64,000 bases of DNA from Polynucleobacter sp. AP-Capit-er-40B-B4 (GTDB lineage Bacteria > Pseudomonadota > Gammaproteobacteria > Burkholderiales > Burkholderiaceae). The notes under the pieces are model-generated. The model was not told the origin of the DNA, made no database searches, and was given only the letters and a program-made list of their open reading frames with translations. Where the stretch lies: positions 372,001-436,000 of the forward strand of contig NZ_JACVOV010000001.1 in the NCBI RefSeq assembly GCF_018882245.1, given 5' to 3'. Position numbers and translations under genes: made by a program. Positions 51,404 through 60,535 of the stretch are shown one piece after another (the first letter of the stretch is position 1; every line of letters starts with the position of its first letter).

Positions 51404-52957
51404 TTATCCCCTGCTCCCAGCTATAAAGAGTCTTTTTTTCGCATCCTTCTTGAGCTCTTCTGCGTCCTTCAAAACGACACCAAGAATAGAATGCCCATCG
51501 TGTCCATATACATCCAGCTGACCACGCTTGAAGTCAATGTCACACTTCTTAATGGTTTGCCTCATCAAGGCATTTGATACCTCACCACCTAAGATTGCTT
51601 TACGTGCCCCCTCAAATAGGCGTTGGCTAGTTGGTCTTCTCACCTGCTCCAGCTCTACCATCTCTTTCTTAATGCCGTCTAACTCCATGAACATCTTCGC
51701 TAGGTTAGCTTTTGATGTGGGCGTCTCTTTGGTGTATTTTCCGTCTATTGGACTCATAACCATGTCAATCAAATCTTGAATCTGCTCAGCACGATGGCGC
51801 TTTTCTTTTAACTGCTTACCAATATCATCGGTCGGGGTATAGTCATCCATCTGCACTAGCGCAGACTTAACGCTATTTAAAATGCGGTCATAGCTGATCG
51901 AGCGGTATTCACAGTTCTTCTTGCTCTTGGCGTTTCCATGCTCATCTTTTGGATTGCTTAAAGACTTGGCGCATACTAAGGTTTTCCAATTATTCTTGGT
52001 GCCATCTTGCCTCACACGCCCAGACTTACCGCTGCGCTGAGCAGTAGCTCCACAGTGCTTACAAAACATTAGGCCAGACAGTGGATGAGCCTCCAATGTA
52101 CCTCTAGCCCCTGCAGAGCTTTGACCAATGTAACGAGTCTTTAACCACAGCTTTGAATTGATGATCGCAGGGTAATACTTCTCATGTCTTTGGCCATCAG
52201 CTGTTACCAAGGTACCTAGCACCGCCTCTGAGGCTAATATCTTCTTCACGCTAGATAGCGCCCAAACTTTGGTTTTGCCTGTTGGCGTGGGGAACTTCTT
52301 ATCATTAAGCTCTTGCGCTATCTTCATGGCCCCTAAGCCACTAGCAGACAGCCTGAATACTTCCTTAACTATCGCAGCCTTATCCTCAATTGTTTTGCTT
52401 TTGTCTGTCTTTTGAATCCAGAACGGCACACGGGCTGTGAGCTGCACTCCGTCTTTAATCTTGTTGAACTTGTTATTCCATGCCGCGCTAATCCGCAGTG
52501 ATTTTGTCTTTGATTCTTCATGCGCTCGTGACATCAATAAGATACTGATCAGTAGTGCGGTTGGATCTTCGTCCAGAACTTCTTTGGTGTAGGTCTTACC
52601 ATCGTTTAGGGTAACCACAATGATGTTCTCATCGACTAACGAGCCAAGTTGCTCCATGGCTTTACGTGGCGTTTCCCTACTCAACCTATCTAAGGATTCG
52701 CAAAGTAAATAAGAGCCGGCTGGTATCTCACCATCTTCAACTAGTCGCATGAAGACGCCCAACGCACCTTTCTTCTGCGCCACCCCCTTATATGCGGACA
52801 GACCTGCATCAGTTAGATTTAGTGTGGTGTCTAGCTCTAACTCTAGGTCTGGGTTCTGTTCTATATACCTCAGAGCTAAGTCACGTTGGCGACGCAAGCT
52901 ATCACCTTTGCTCTGCTTCTCACTACTAAACCGTAAGTAACTGAATGCTATTGGCAC
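51404..52957 (-). CDS. Large serine recombinase (site-specific integrase)
   Basis: The 517-aa protein starts at GTG 52957 with AAGGGGG upstream. The N-terminal catalytic domain begins with the resolvase motif YLRFSSEKQSKGDSL (nucleophile Ser11), then LLCESLDRLSRETP. A recombinase domain follows (~165-265: FRLSASGLGAMKIAQELN, then KILASEAVLGTL). A zinc ribbon comes next (FCKHCG to KKNCEYR, ~300-355), then a coiled-coil region and C-terminal tail. It catalyses attP x attB integration. It lies 39 bp inside the right end and reads in the same direction as the comEC fragment, overlapping it by 32 bp. Confidence 0.95.
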   Translation of the reverse strand: MPIAFSYLRFSSEKQSKGDSLRRQRDLALRYIEQNPDLELELDTTLNLTDAGLSAYKGVAQKKGALGVFMRLVEDGEIPAGSYLLCESLDRLSRETPRKAMEQLGSLVDENIIVVTLNDGKTYTKEVLDEDPTALLISILLMSRAHEESKTKSLRISAAWNNKFNKIKDGVQLTARVPFWIQKTDKSKTIEDKAAIVKEVFRLSASGLGAMKIAQELNDKKFPTPTGKTKVWALSSVKKILASEAVLGTLVTADGQRHEKYYPAIINSKLWLKTRYIGQSSAGARGTLEAHPLSGLMFCKHCGATAQRSGKSGRVRQDGTKNNWKTLVCAKSLSNPKDEHGNAKSKKNCEYRSISYDRILNSVKSALVQMDDYTPTDDIGKQLKEKRHRAEQIQDLIDMVMSPIDGKYTKETPTSKANLAKMFMELDGIKKEMVELEQVRRPTSQRLFEGARKAILGGEVSNALMRQTIKKCDIDFKRGQLDVYGHDGHSILGVVLKDAEELKKDAKKRLFIAGSRG

Positions 52958-53774
52958 GATGCGCCCCCTTATATGATGGGTATATATTACACTTAATTGA
53001 GATGAGATGTCCAATGCCAGTTGCGTTGAACACTTGCCAGTCATCCTGATCAATTGCGTTTTGATCACCCATCACTAAAGCAATCAGCACGCCCGCGTAC
53101 CTAGCATCGTCCGGTAGCATGGACCGTATCTTTTTACGCAAGTGCCAACGTATAACTTCCATACGCAACTCAATTTCAGCCCAGGAAATATCTTTATCTA
53201 GTAACAACTCCCCGGACCTGACTGAGCCACTTGCGCCAAAGTCTTGATGAAAGGACCAGCGCTCAAAATCAAAGGTATAAGGATTCAGTGAACCATATGG
53301 ACGTTTCAATTTAGACTTGAACTTCCAGCGCTGACCAGGAACGATATCTGGGATAGTCTGAGGATTTCTCCAGGCGGGCTGCCAGCTCAAATAAATTCTT
53401 TTTGGAAAGCGCTCAAGAACCTCTTTTCCAATACTGACCCTGTCAACCTCAAAAGCAAACTTTGCTCCCGACGAATGACTTTGCGGCAATGCTGCCACTC
53501 TACCCTCAAGATTTAACTCCTTGCCCTCCAACTCTAGCGCAAGAATATTCTCCAAGCGGTTTTCAGCATATCGAGCATTCCATGAAAACCCCATCGTGAA
53601 TAACAATGCAATTACTGCTAGTGTTTTTAAAGGGGATCTATTTGAAGCAAAGAAGATTGCAACCGAGGAAGTGATACAGCTCCCAATGCATATGTATGAC
53701 CAATATTCTGGCACTTGCGGTAAAAAGAGAAGGAGCGATCCCCCGGCGATAAACGCCGTAATAGCTAAACGCAA
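52926..53774 (-). pseudogene. comEC: ComEC N-terminal part, interrupted by the element
   Basis: This is the first 257 codons of ComEC (membrane helices at ~1-60, then the DUF4131/OB-fold-like periplasmic domain, then the start of the competence domain ALVMGDQNAIDQDDWQVFNATGIGHLIS). True comEC sequence ends at 53004/52996. The last 24 residues (KCNIYPSYKG onward) are encoded by the element. The rest of the gene is at 36.16-37.86 kb. It follows tatD by 4 bp. Unless the element excises, DNA uptake should fail. Confidence 0.93.
52965..53003. other. Right attachment site of the comEC element
   Basis: ATTGAGAT (52996-53003) is the shared 8-bp repeat. Inside the element lies the arm CCCCT-N6-ATGGGTA (52965-52982), mirrored at the left end. 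The recombinase ribosome binding site overlaps the outer edge of this arm. Confidence 0.85.
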
Positions 53775-53778
53775 ATTA

Positions 53779-54615
53779 TTAAGAAGCTAAATGGAGATTA
53801 GGAATACTTGTACAGAGGACAGACCAACGTGGCAATGCTTGCATTGCATTGCCCCATACGACTGAAGCAAACTCAGAATCATCAACTCCTCGAATTGCGG
53901 CTAATTTTCTTGCAACTCTCTCCACAAACGCGGGCTCATTAAAGGCAATGCCTTCTTTCCTAAGCCATGCAGGCGGAATGTCAGGGGAATCGGTTTCAGT
54001 AACAATACTGCCGAGTGGCAACTCTTTTAAGAGTCTGCGGATTTGCAAGGCCCGCTCATAAGTGGCTGCACCACCAAAGCCCAACTTAAACCCAAGCTCA
54101 ATAAATTGTTCTGCCTGTTGAAAGCTACCATTAAAAGCATGCGCAATACCACTGGAGATATTGCGGCGACGCAATGCTTTTAGGATGGTGTCTTGCGAGC
54201 GGCGAACATGCAAGACTACGGGCAACTGATATCTCTGCGCTAAATCCAACTGAGCATTGAAAAAGAATTCCTGCTTATGAGGATCTAGATGCTCGACAAA
54301 ATAATCCAAACCAATCTCGCCCACACCTACAAAGCGGGTATCAGAGAGTGATTCAACAATATGCTTCTCAAGCGTAGCGATATCATCCTCTTGTGCTTGA
54401 TTGGTATACAAGGGATGAATTCCAAGGGTGTAAACCAATCCAGGAATTTCTTGGCTATATTGGTGAGCCAATTCTTTTACGTGCGCACAATCAGCCGCCT
54501 TTACGGCCGGCAGCAGTATTGCTTTAACGTTTTTTTCTTTGGCCGCCTGAATAACTGCATCTAATGAGCTCGAAAACTCTGGGGCATCTAGATGGCAATG
54601 AGTATCGATCCACAT
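53779..54615 (-). CDS. tatD: TatD-family metal-dependent DNase
   Basis: This 278-aa TIM-barrel hydrolase has the N-terminal metal motif DTHCHLD. It also has GEIGLDYF, VHVRRSQDT, HAFNGSFQQAEQF and TETDSPDIPP. TatD proteins act as 3'-5' exonucleases in DNA repair or as quality-control factors. YcfH/YjjV members are hard to separate by sequence. It is cotranscribed with lolD upstream and comEC downstream. Confidence 0.9.
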   Translation of the reverse strand: MWIDTHCHLDAPEFSSSLDAVIQAAKEKNVKAILLPAVKAADCAHVKELAHQYSQEIPGLVYTLGIHPLYTNQAQEDDIATLEKHIVESLSDTRFVGVGEIGLDYFVEHLDPHKQEFFFNAQLDLAQRYQLPVVLHVRRSQDTILKALRRRNISSGIAHAFNGSFQQAEQFIELGFKLGFGGAATYERALQIRRLLKELPLGSIVTETDSPDIPPAWLRKEGIAFNEPAFVERVARKLAAIRGVDDSEFASVVWGNAMQALPRWSVLCTSIPNLHLAS

Positions 54616-54626
54616 GGGATATCTAC

Positions 54627-55322
54627 TTACACTGAGAATGGCTTTAATACTCCACGCTCTAAATGCAAAATCCGATCACAACGTTTAGCGCGTACAGGAT
54701 CATGAGTCACGATCACAAAGGCAGTGCCTTGGTCGCGAGCAATATTTAACATCAAATCAAATACACCATCAGCAGTCTCAGTATCTAGGTTGCCCGTAGG
54801 TTCATCCGCCAAAACACAAGCAGGATTGCCAACTAGGGCTCGAGCAACCGCAACACGCTGACGCTCTCCACCCGACAGCTCACCCGGGGTATGAAGCTCA
54901 CGTGCCGATAAGCCAACTGCTTTGAGCATTTTGCTAGCGCAATCCATCGACTCATCATTACTCAAACCGCGGATACGCAGCGGTAATGCAACGTTCTCGA
55001 CAGCACTAAATTCATCTAAGAGGTGATGAAACTGGTAAATGAAGCCCAGACTACGATTGCGCAGCTGATCCAATTTCTTCACTGATAAGTTATTTAAATT
55101 AGAGCCAGCCAAAACCACTGAACCGGAGCTTGGATTATCTAAACCGCCCAAAAGATGTAGCAAAGTACTCTTGCCAGAACCTGAGGATCCAACAATGGCA
55201 ACTTTCTCTGAAGGTGCTACATCTAAATCAATCTCTTTAAGAACCTCAACTGCAGTAGGCCCCTGACCATAAGTCTTGGCGAGGCCCCTGGCTTTGAGCA
55301 CTAAGTTCTCCAAATTACTCAT
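54627..55322 (-). CDS. lolD: Lipoprotein-releasing ABC transporter ATPase LolD
   Basis: LolD powers extraction of lipoproteins from the inner membrane for delivery to LolA. The 231-aa protein has Walker [10 protein letters not shown], the signature [15 protein letters not shown] and Walker [12 protein letters not shown]. The LolD-type Q-loop [18 protein letters not shown] is also present. The ATG at 55322 overlaps the lolC stop by 8 bp. Codons up to 55397 are in lolC and are not part of this protein. Confidence 0.93.
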   Translation of the reverse strand: MSNLENLVLKARGLAKTYGQGPTAVEVLKEIDLDVAPSEKVAIVGSSGSGKSTLLHLLGGLDNPSSGSVVLAGSNLNNLSVKKLDQLRNRSLGFIYQFHHLLDEFSAVENVALPLRIRGLSNDESMDCASKMLKAVGLSARELHTPGELSGGERQRVAVARALVGNPACVLADEPTGNLDTETADGVFDLMLNIARDQGTAFVIVTHDPVRAKRCDRILHLERGVLKPFSV

Positions 55323-56577
55323 AACGTAATGCCTCCGCTGGCTGAACCTTAGCTGCTCTGCGGCTTGGATACAAGGTCGCCAATACAGATAGGCCAAAGG
55401 CCATCAAACCAACCGTCAACACATCGCTAGCTCTGACATCAGAAGGTAGCTCGCTAATGAAATACACCTCGCGCGGCAAGAATTGCACCCGGAAGATTGC
55501 TTCAATAACTGGAACAATGACATCGATATTGAGCGCAATTAATAAACCCAAACCTACCCCAGCTAAGGACCCCAATAAACCAATCGATAAGCCTTGAATT
55601 AAAAATATTCTCTGAATAAGCCCGGGGCTAGCACCCATTGTTCTCAGAATAGCAATATCTGCCTGCTTCTCATTCACCGTCATTACTAGAGTGGATACTA
55701 AATTAAATGCCGCAACAGCAATAATCAAAGTCAGAATGATGAACATCATCTTTTTCTCAGTCTGAACAGCTGCAAACCAATTACGGTTAGATCTTGACCA
55801 GTCTGTCACCCACAGAGCTTGAGGCACGATGGCTGCCAACTCATTAGCAACCTCTGGTGCACGCTGCATATCATCCACCTTGACGCGCAAGCCAGATGGG
55901 TCACGAAGCCGTAATAAGGCAGCAGCATCCTTCCAATGCATGATGGCTAAGGAGCTGTCATATTCATAATGACCACTATCCACAATGCCCACCACCTGAA
56001 GTGTGCGCATGCGAGGCATTGCACCTGCTGGAGTTAAATCACTCTCAGGAACAATTAAATTAATACGATCACCCACGTGTGCACCAACAATTGCTGCCAA
56101 CTGCGCGCCTAAGGCAACGCCAAAACTTCCTGGCTTTAAATCGTCAATGCTGCCTGCAACAAATTGTTTTGGTAGGTCAGATACTTTACCTTCTTCACTT
56201 GGCAAGATGCCACGAATCGCTACGCCGCGCATCATGCTCTCACGACTAAGAAGTCCTTGAGAGCTCACCATAGGGGCCACGCCAACAACATGAGGTTGAG
56301 CCGCCACTTTGAGCGCCAGCGGCTCCCAGTTTGGCAAGCCATCAGGCGCAGTAATTTCCACATGAGATAAAACCGACAACATGCGATCGCGCACTTCTTT
56401 CTGAAAGCCATTCATGACAGAGAGAACTACGATCAGTGATGCAACTCCTAAAGCAATACCTGCGGTAGAGATTCCGGAGATAAAGGATAGGAAGCCGTCA
56501 CGCTTTCCCACCGTCTTACGACGCTTGGATCGGGTGTAGCGCAGGCCAATTTCTAGCTCAATAGGAAGTCTCAACAT
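55315..56577 (-). CDS. lolC: Lipoprotein-releasing ABC transporter permease (LolC/LolE type)
   Basis: This inner-membrane permease of the FtsX/MacB fold has 420 aa. One N-terminal helix (~25-50) is followed by a large periplasmic domain (~50-265), then three C-terminal helices (~270-405). The N-terminus has [21 protein letters not shown] and the end [17 protein letters not shown]. Only one permease gene is present next to lolD. The complex may thus use two copies (LolF-like) or a second gene elsewhere. Start 56577 (ATG) or 56583 (GTG). Confidence 0.92.
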   Translation of the reverse strand: MLRLPIELEIGLRYTRSKRRKTVGKRDGFLSFISGISTAGIALGVASLIVVLSVMNGFQKEVRDRMLSVLSHVEITAPDGLPNWEPLALKVAAQPHVVGVAPMVSSQGLLSRESMMRGVAIRGILPSEEGKVSDLPKQFVAGSIDDLKPGSFGVALGAQLAAIVGAHVGDRINLIVPESDLTPAGAMPRMRTLQVVGIVDSGHYEYDSSLAIMHWKDAAALLRLRDPSGLRVKVDDMQRAPEVANELAAIVPQALWVTDWSRSNRNWFAAVQTEKKMMFIILTLIIAVAAFNLVSTLVMTVNEKQADIAILRTMGASPGLIQRIFLIQGLSIGLLGSLAGVGLGLLIALNIDVIVPVIEAIFRVQFLPREVYFISELPSDVRASDVLTVGLMAFGLSVLATLYPSRRAAKVQPAEALRYE

Positions 56578-56623
56578 AGCCACAGTTTAGTGAATCGCGC
56601 GGGCAAACTGATGGAATACTCAA

Positions 56624-57604
56624 ATGCCACCTAAAATCAGGGGAATGATTGCTAATTCCACCCCCACCCTAGGCCAACTTCGCCGTTTTACCCTGTTACT
56701 TTCAGGGGAAGATGTCTTAGACGAGCCCGAAAGTAAGAAAGGTCCAAGACAAGGCTTGCCCCATGAGCGCTTTTTGCTCGGGGAGGCGATGCCGCTTGCC
56801 CCAGTATTACTACTTGGGCAATCAAATCAAGCAGTCAATCCAACCGAAGTCATTGCCTGCCTACAACCAGTTCATCTGCATGCCACACGAGATCACCTTA
56901 TTTTGATGGGGCAAAACCAGATTGACCTGACAGCAGAAGAATCTGCCCAACTACTAAAAGCAGCACTACCTTTTATAGAGGAAGATTTTCAGAAGCCCAT
57001 CCTTTTCCAAAACCAGCACTATTGGTTTATTCCTGCAGGACCTTTTTTTAGTCTTACCAGTTATAGCGTTGATCAAGCGCATGGCCGCAATATTGATTGG
57101 TGGATGCCGCGCGATAGTCGCAAAGAAGGCATCGCTAAGCGTTGGCGCAAACTCCAAAATGAAATTCAAATGCTCTGGCATATTGGTCCAGTAAACGAAG
57201 AGCGCGAACAACGTGGTATGCCTAGCATTAACTCGCTCTGGATTAGTGGTATTGGCAAACTGAATGATGTGCAGCCAGCGGAGTCAATAAAACAATCCCA
57301 ACGCATAATTGGTCAACACCCTTTATTGCCAGGTCTAGCGAGGCTTTTAGGCCTTTCATACGAAATTACTGTGAATGAGAATAATCTAGCTGGCTCCTTT
57401 GCTTGGCTTGAGCAACCTCAATTGGCATGGCCACAACTCAGTGCGGCACTGATAAGAAAACAAATCGATGAAGTTGCTCTGATTGATTTTCCAAAAGGAA
57501 AAGTTCGTGAGCGTATTCTTACGGTCAAGGATCTTTATAAAAAATCTTGGGCATTCTGGAAAAAGTCAGAACATCTGACTTGGAAAGAAATCACGCAAGC
57601 ATGA
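56624..57604 (+). CDS. RpfE-type conserved protein upstream of recJ
   Basis: This 326-aa cytoplasmic protein of unknown biochemistry is recognised from the neighbourhood (directly 5' of recJ). Its pattern matches proteins annotated as RpfE-type regulatory or, in Burkholderiales, phosphoglycerate-mutase-like, with conserved IDWWMPRDS, QNEIQMLWHIGPVNEERE and SLWISGIGKL. I cannot confirm enzymatic activity from sequence. It is divergent from lolC and followed at 7 bp by recJ. Confidence 0.75.
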   Translation: MPPKIRGMIANSTPTLGQLRRFTLLLSGEDVLDEPESKKGPRQGLPHERFLLGEAMPLAPVLLLGQSNQAVNPTEVIACLQPVHLHATRDHLILMGQNQIDLTAEESAQLLKAALPFIEEDFQKPILFQNQHYWFIPAGPFFSLTSYSVDQAHGRNIDWWMPRDSRKEGIAKRWRKLQNEIQMLWHIGPVNEEREQRGMPSINSLWISGIGKLNDVQPAESIKQSQRIIGQHPLLPGLARLLGLSYEITVNENNLAGSFAWLEQPQLAWPQLSAALIRKQIDEVALIDFPKGKVRERILTVKDLYKKSWAFWKKSEHLTWKEITQA

Positions 57605-57611
57605 GTTTCTT

Positions 57612-59363
57612 ATGAGCCTATTTTCTCAACGCCCTTTTTCAGAACGTACTGCAACCTGGTTGGCGCAGAGCGGCTTGCATCCATTGCTAGCCAGGCTCTA
57701 TGCTGCACGTGGCCTGCAGTCCCCTGAAGAACTCTCGTTAGATTTAAAGCAGCTCATTTCACCGGTTGAGCTTAAGAATTGCATCAGCACCGCCGCTTTA
57801 CTTGCCGATATCCTCGAAAGAAAAGAGTCGATGCTCATCGTTGCTGATTACGACTGCGATGGGGCTACCGCCTGCGCTGTTGGTCTCCGAGGCTTACGTA
57901 TGCTAGGCGGACCAGACACTCCGATTCAATTTCTGGTGCCCAATCGCTTTACGATGGGATACGGACTGACCCCCGAAGTAGTGGAATTAGCTGCGCAGCA
58001 AAACCCCAAACCAAAATATTTAATTACCGTTGATAACGGTATCGCAAGCGAAGCTGGTGTTAATCGTGCCAAAGAACTTGGCATGGAAGTTATTGTGACT
58101 GATCATCACCTTCCTGGAGATCATTTACCAAAAGCACTGGCAATCGTAAATCCAAATCAACCTGGTTGCAGCTTTCCGAGTAAAGCACTCGCTGGTGTTG
58201 GCGTCATGTTTTACTTACTAGTTGCCCTTCGCGCTGAACTTCGCAAGCGTGGCAAATTTACGAATGAAACTCAACCAAAGGTAGAGAACCTTTTAGATCT
58301 GGTTGCTTTGGGAACAGTCGCAGACGTTGCACAACTTGATCGCAACAATCGAGTTTTAGTTTCCAATGGCTTGAAACGCATTCGCGCGGGAATATCACAG
58401 CCAGGAATTCAAGCGCTATTTCAGGCGGCTACACGTGATCCACGCAAGGCTAATACCTTTGACTTAGGCTTTGCAATTGGTCCCAGACTCAATGCAGCTG
58501 GTCGTCTGGCGGATATGACCTTAGGCATCCGCTTACTACTGACCAACAATACAGATGAAGCAATGACCTTAGCGCATGAGCTTGATCGCATTAATCGCGA
58601 ACGTCGCGTGATTGAAGCCGGCATGCAGGAAACCGCACTCTCTCATCTAGCTGAAGATCAGCTTTCTGGCACCATGTCTGAGCGCAATAGTATTTGCTTG
58701 TGGAATCCAGAATGGCATCAAGGCGTTGTAGGTATTGTTGCTTCACGTCTAAAAGAACGTTTTAATCGCCCTGCAATTGTGTTTGCCCCTGCGGATGGCA
58801 ATACCGGAGAAGAATTGCGTGGCTCAGGCCGTTCACTGACAGGCTTTCATTTAAGAGATGCGCTAGATTTAGTCTCTAAACGTGAGCCTGGACTCATTCT
58901 GAAATTTGGTGGTCACGCTATGGCTGCTGGATTAACTATTCGCAAAGAAGATTTTGAGAGGTTTGATACTTGCTTTCAGCAGGTTGCATCCGAGTTACTC
59001 ACAGATGAATTGCTCGAGCGCCGCCATGCACATGATGGTGGTTTAGATCCTTCTGAATTTACCTCGGAAATTGGCGACCTTTTAGCGGAAGAAATCTGGG
59101 GTCAAGGCTTCCCTCAGCCTATTTTCTACGGGGAATTTGAGATTTCCCAGCAAAGCCTCATGAAAGAAAAACATCTTCGCTTAATGGTGAAGCCCCTAGG
59201 GGCTGGAGCAAGCCCCAAACCATTAACAGCAGTTTGGTTTAACCGCACGCAAAGCCTGCCGGCCAAAGCCAGACTAGCCTATCGATTGGTCACTGACCGC
59301 TATCAAGGTCAAGCTCGCGTTCAGCTGATGATTGAAGCCCATGATGAGGCCCCTAGCGCCTGA
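57612..59363 (+). CDS. recJ: Single-stranded-DNA-specific exonuclease RecJ
   Basis: RecJ degrades single-stranded DNA 5'-3' in recombination and mismatch repair. The 583-aa protein has the DHH phosphoesterase motifs IVADYDCDGATA, TVDNGIASE and VTDHHLPGD. A DHHA1 domain contains KFGGHAMAAGLT, and a C-terminal OB fold follows. Length is typical. Confidence 0.96.
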   Translation: MSLFSQRPFSERTATWLAQSGLHPLLARLYAARGLQSPEELSLDLKQLISPVELKNCISTAALLADILERKESMLIVADYDCDGATACAVGLRGLRMLGGPDTPIQFLVPNRFTMGYGLTPEVVELAAQQNPKPKYLITVDNGIASEAGVNRAKELGMEVIVTDHHLPGDHLPKALAIVNPNQPGCSFPSKALAGVGVMFYLLVALRAELRKRGKFTNETQPKVENLLDLVALGTVADVAQLDRNNRVLVSNGLKRIRAGISQPGIQALFQAATRDPRKANTFDLGFAIGPRLNAAGRLADMTLGIRLLLTNNTDEAMTLAHELDRINRERRVIEAGMQETALSHLAEDQLSGTMSERNSICLWNPEWHQGVVGIVASRLKERFNRPAIVFAPADGNTGEELRGSGRSLTGFHLRDALDLVSKREPGLILKFGGHAMAAGLTIRKEDFERFDTCFQQVASELLTDELLERRHAHDGGLDPSEFTSEIGDLLAEEIWGQGFPQPIFYGEFEISQQSLMKEKHLRLMVKPLGAGASPKPLTAVWFNRTQSLPAKARLAYRLVTDRYQGQARVQLMIEAHDEAPSA

Positions 59364-59397
59364 GGGTCCGCAGCAATAACCCCCTTATAATTAGGGG

Positions 59398-60502
59398 ATG
59401 GAAGCTGAACAACTAAATATTATTTCGAATACCTTGTCCGATCTGCTCACCCGTGAGCAAGCTCTTCGGGGGTATCTTTGACTTCGACGTAAAGTCACGT
59501 CGCCTTACCGAAGTTAATTCAATACTGGAAGATCCCACAATTTGGGATGATCAAAAGAAAGCGCAAGCCCTGGGCAAAGAAAAGAAACTGCTCGATGGCG
59601 TAGTTGCCACCCTCACTGATCTCAACACCAACATTACTAGCGCTCTTGAGCTATTTGATATGGCCAAAGAGGAAAGCGATTTTGAAACGATTGCCGCTAT
59701 TGAGAAAGATGTTGAAGGCTACAGCAAGATTATTGGCGACCTTGAGTTCCGTCGAATGTTCCACAATGAGATGGATTCTTGCAATTGCTTTATCGATATT
59801 CAAGCAGGTGCTGGCGGTACTGAAGCCTGTGACTGGGCTAGTATGCTCTATCGTCAATATCTCAAGTATTGCGAACGCAAAGGATACAAAACTGAAATCC
59901 TCGAAGAATCTGATGGTGATGTTGCGGGTATTAAAAGCGCAACCATCAAAGTCGATGGTGAATACGCTTATGGTCACCTCCGCTCTGAAACTGGTGTGCA
60001 TCGCCTAGTACGCAAATCACCATTCGATTCATCCAATGGTCGTCACACATCATTTGCCTCTATCTATGTTTACCCAGAGATTGATGATTCGATTGAGATT
60101 GAAGTCAATCCTGCTGATATTCGTACAGACACCTATCGCGCCTCTGGTGCGGGTGGTCAGCACATCAATAAAACTGACTCAGCAGTACGCTTAACCCATA
60201 TTCCGACTGGTATTGTGGTGCAGTGTCAGAATGACCGAAGCCAGCACCGCAACCGTGCTGAGGCTATGACCATGCTGAAGTCTCGCCTATATGAGCATGA
60301 GATGCAAAAGCGTCGCGCCGAACAAGACAAGCTAGAAGCCACCAAGACAGATGTAGGTTGGGGCCATCAAATCCGCTCTTATGTTTTAGATCAAAGCCGC
60401 ATCAAAGATTTACGTACTAACGTTGAGATTTCCAATACTCAAAAAGTATTGGACGGCGATCTTGATGCTTTTATTGAAGCCAGCCTGAAACAAGGCGTGT
60501 AA
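59398..60502 (+). CDS. prfB: Peptide chain release factor 2 (programmed +1 frameshift)
   Basis: RF2 releases peptides at UGA and UAA. Reading starts at ATG 59398 for 27 codons and meets an in-frame TGA at 59479-59481. After a +1 shift, GAC at 59480 continues to 60502, for 367 aa in total. The SPF stop-recognition motif ([12 protein letters not shown]) and GGQ ([16 protein letters not shown]) are present. The downstream frame alone would begin at 59453, but that is not the natural start. A TATAAT box is at 59386-59391. Confidence 0.96.
59470..59482 (+). promoter_or_regulatory. RF2 autoregulatory frameshift site
   Basis: The CGGGGG run ending at 59472 acts as an internal Shine-Dalgarno-like element just before CTT-TGA-C. 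Low RF2 lets the ribosome slip +1 at CUU_U and make RF2; high RF2 terminates at UGA. The sequence matches the classic prfB site. Confidence 0.92.
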
Positions 60503-60535
60503 TAACCTCATACCCTTTACTGCACCGCGATAAAC

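Larger units (their letters stand above)
37855..53003. mobile_element. 15.1-kb integrative element inserted in comEC (serine recombinase, satellite-like)
   Basis: The unit between the two ATTGAGAT copies is 15,141 bp. It carries a large serine recombinase at its right end. Moving left it has a primase-helicase with an iteron-like array, a terminase-small-subunit-like gene and an XRE regulator, then exported proteins and a plus-strand cargo operon. No capsid, tail, conjugation or lysis genes are seen. Removing it rebuilds an uninterrupted 824-codon comEC. Integrity of both ends and of the recombinase reading frame suggests it may still be mobile. Phage satellite is the best-fitting class; a serine-recombinase integrative plasmid is the alternative. 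Confidence 0.92.

Noticed and set aside
37855-53003. Conjugative element or complete prophage interpretation
   Set aside because: No relaxase, coupling protein, type IV secretion, capsid, portal, tail or lysis genes could be found among the frames.
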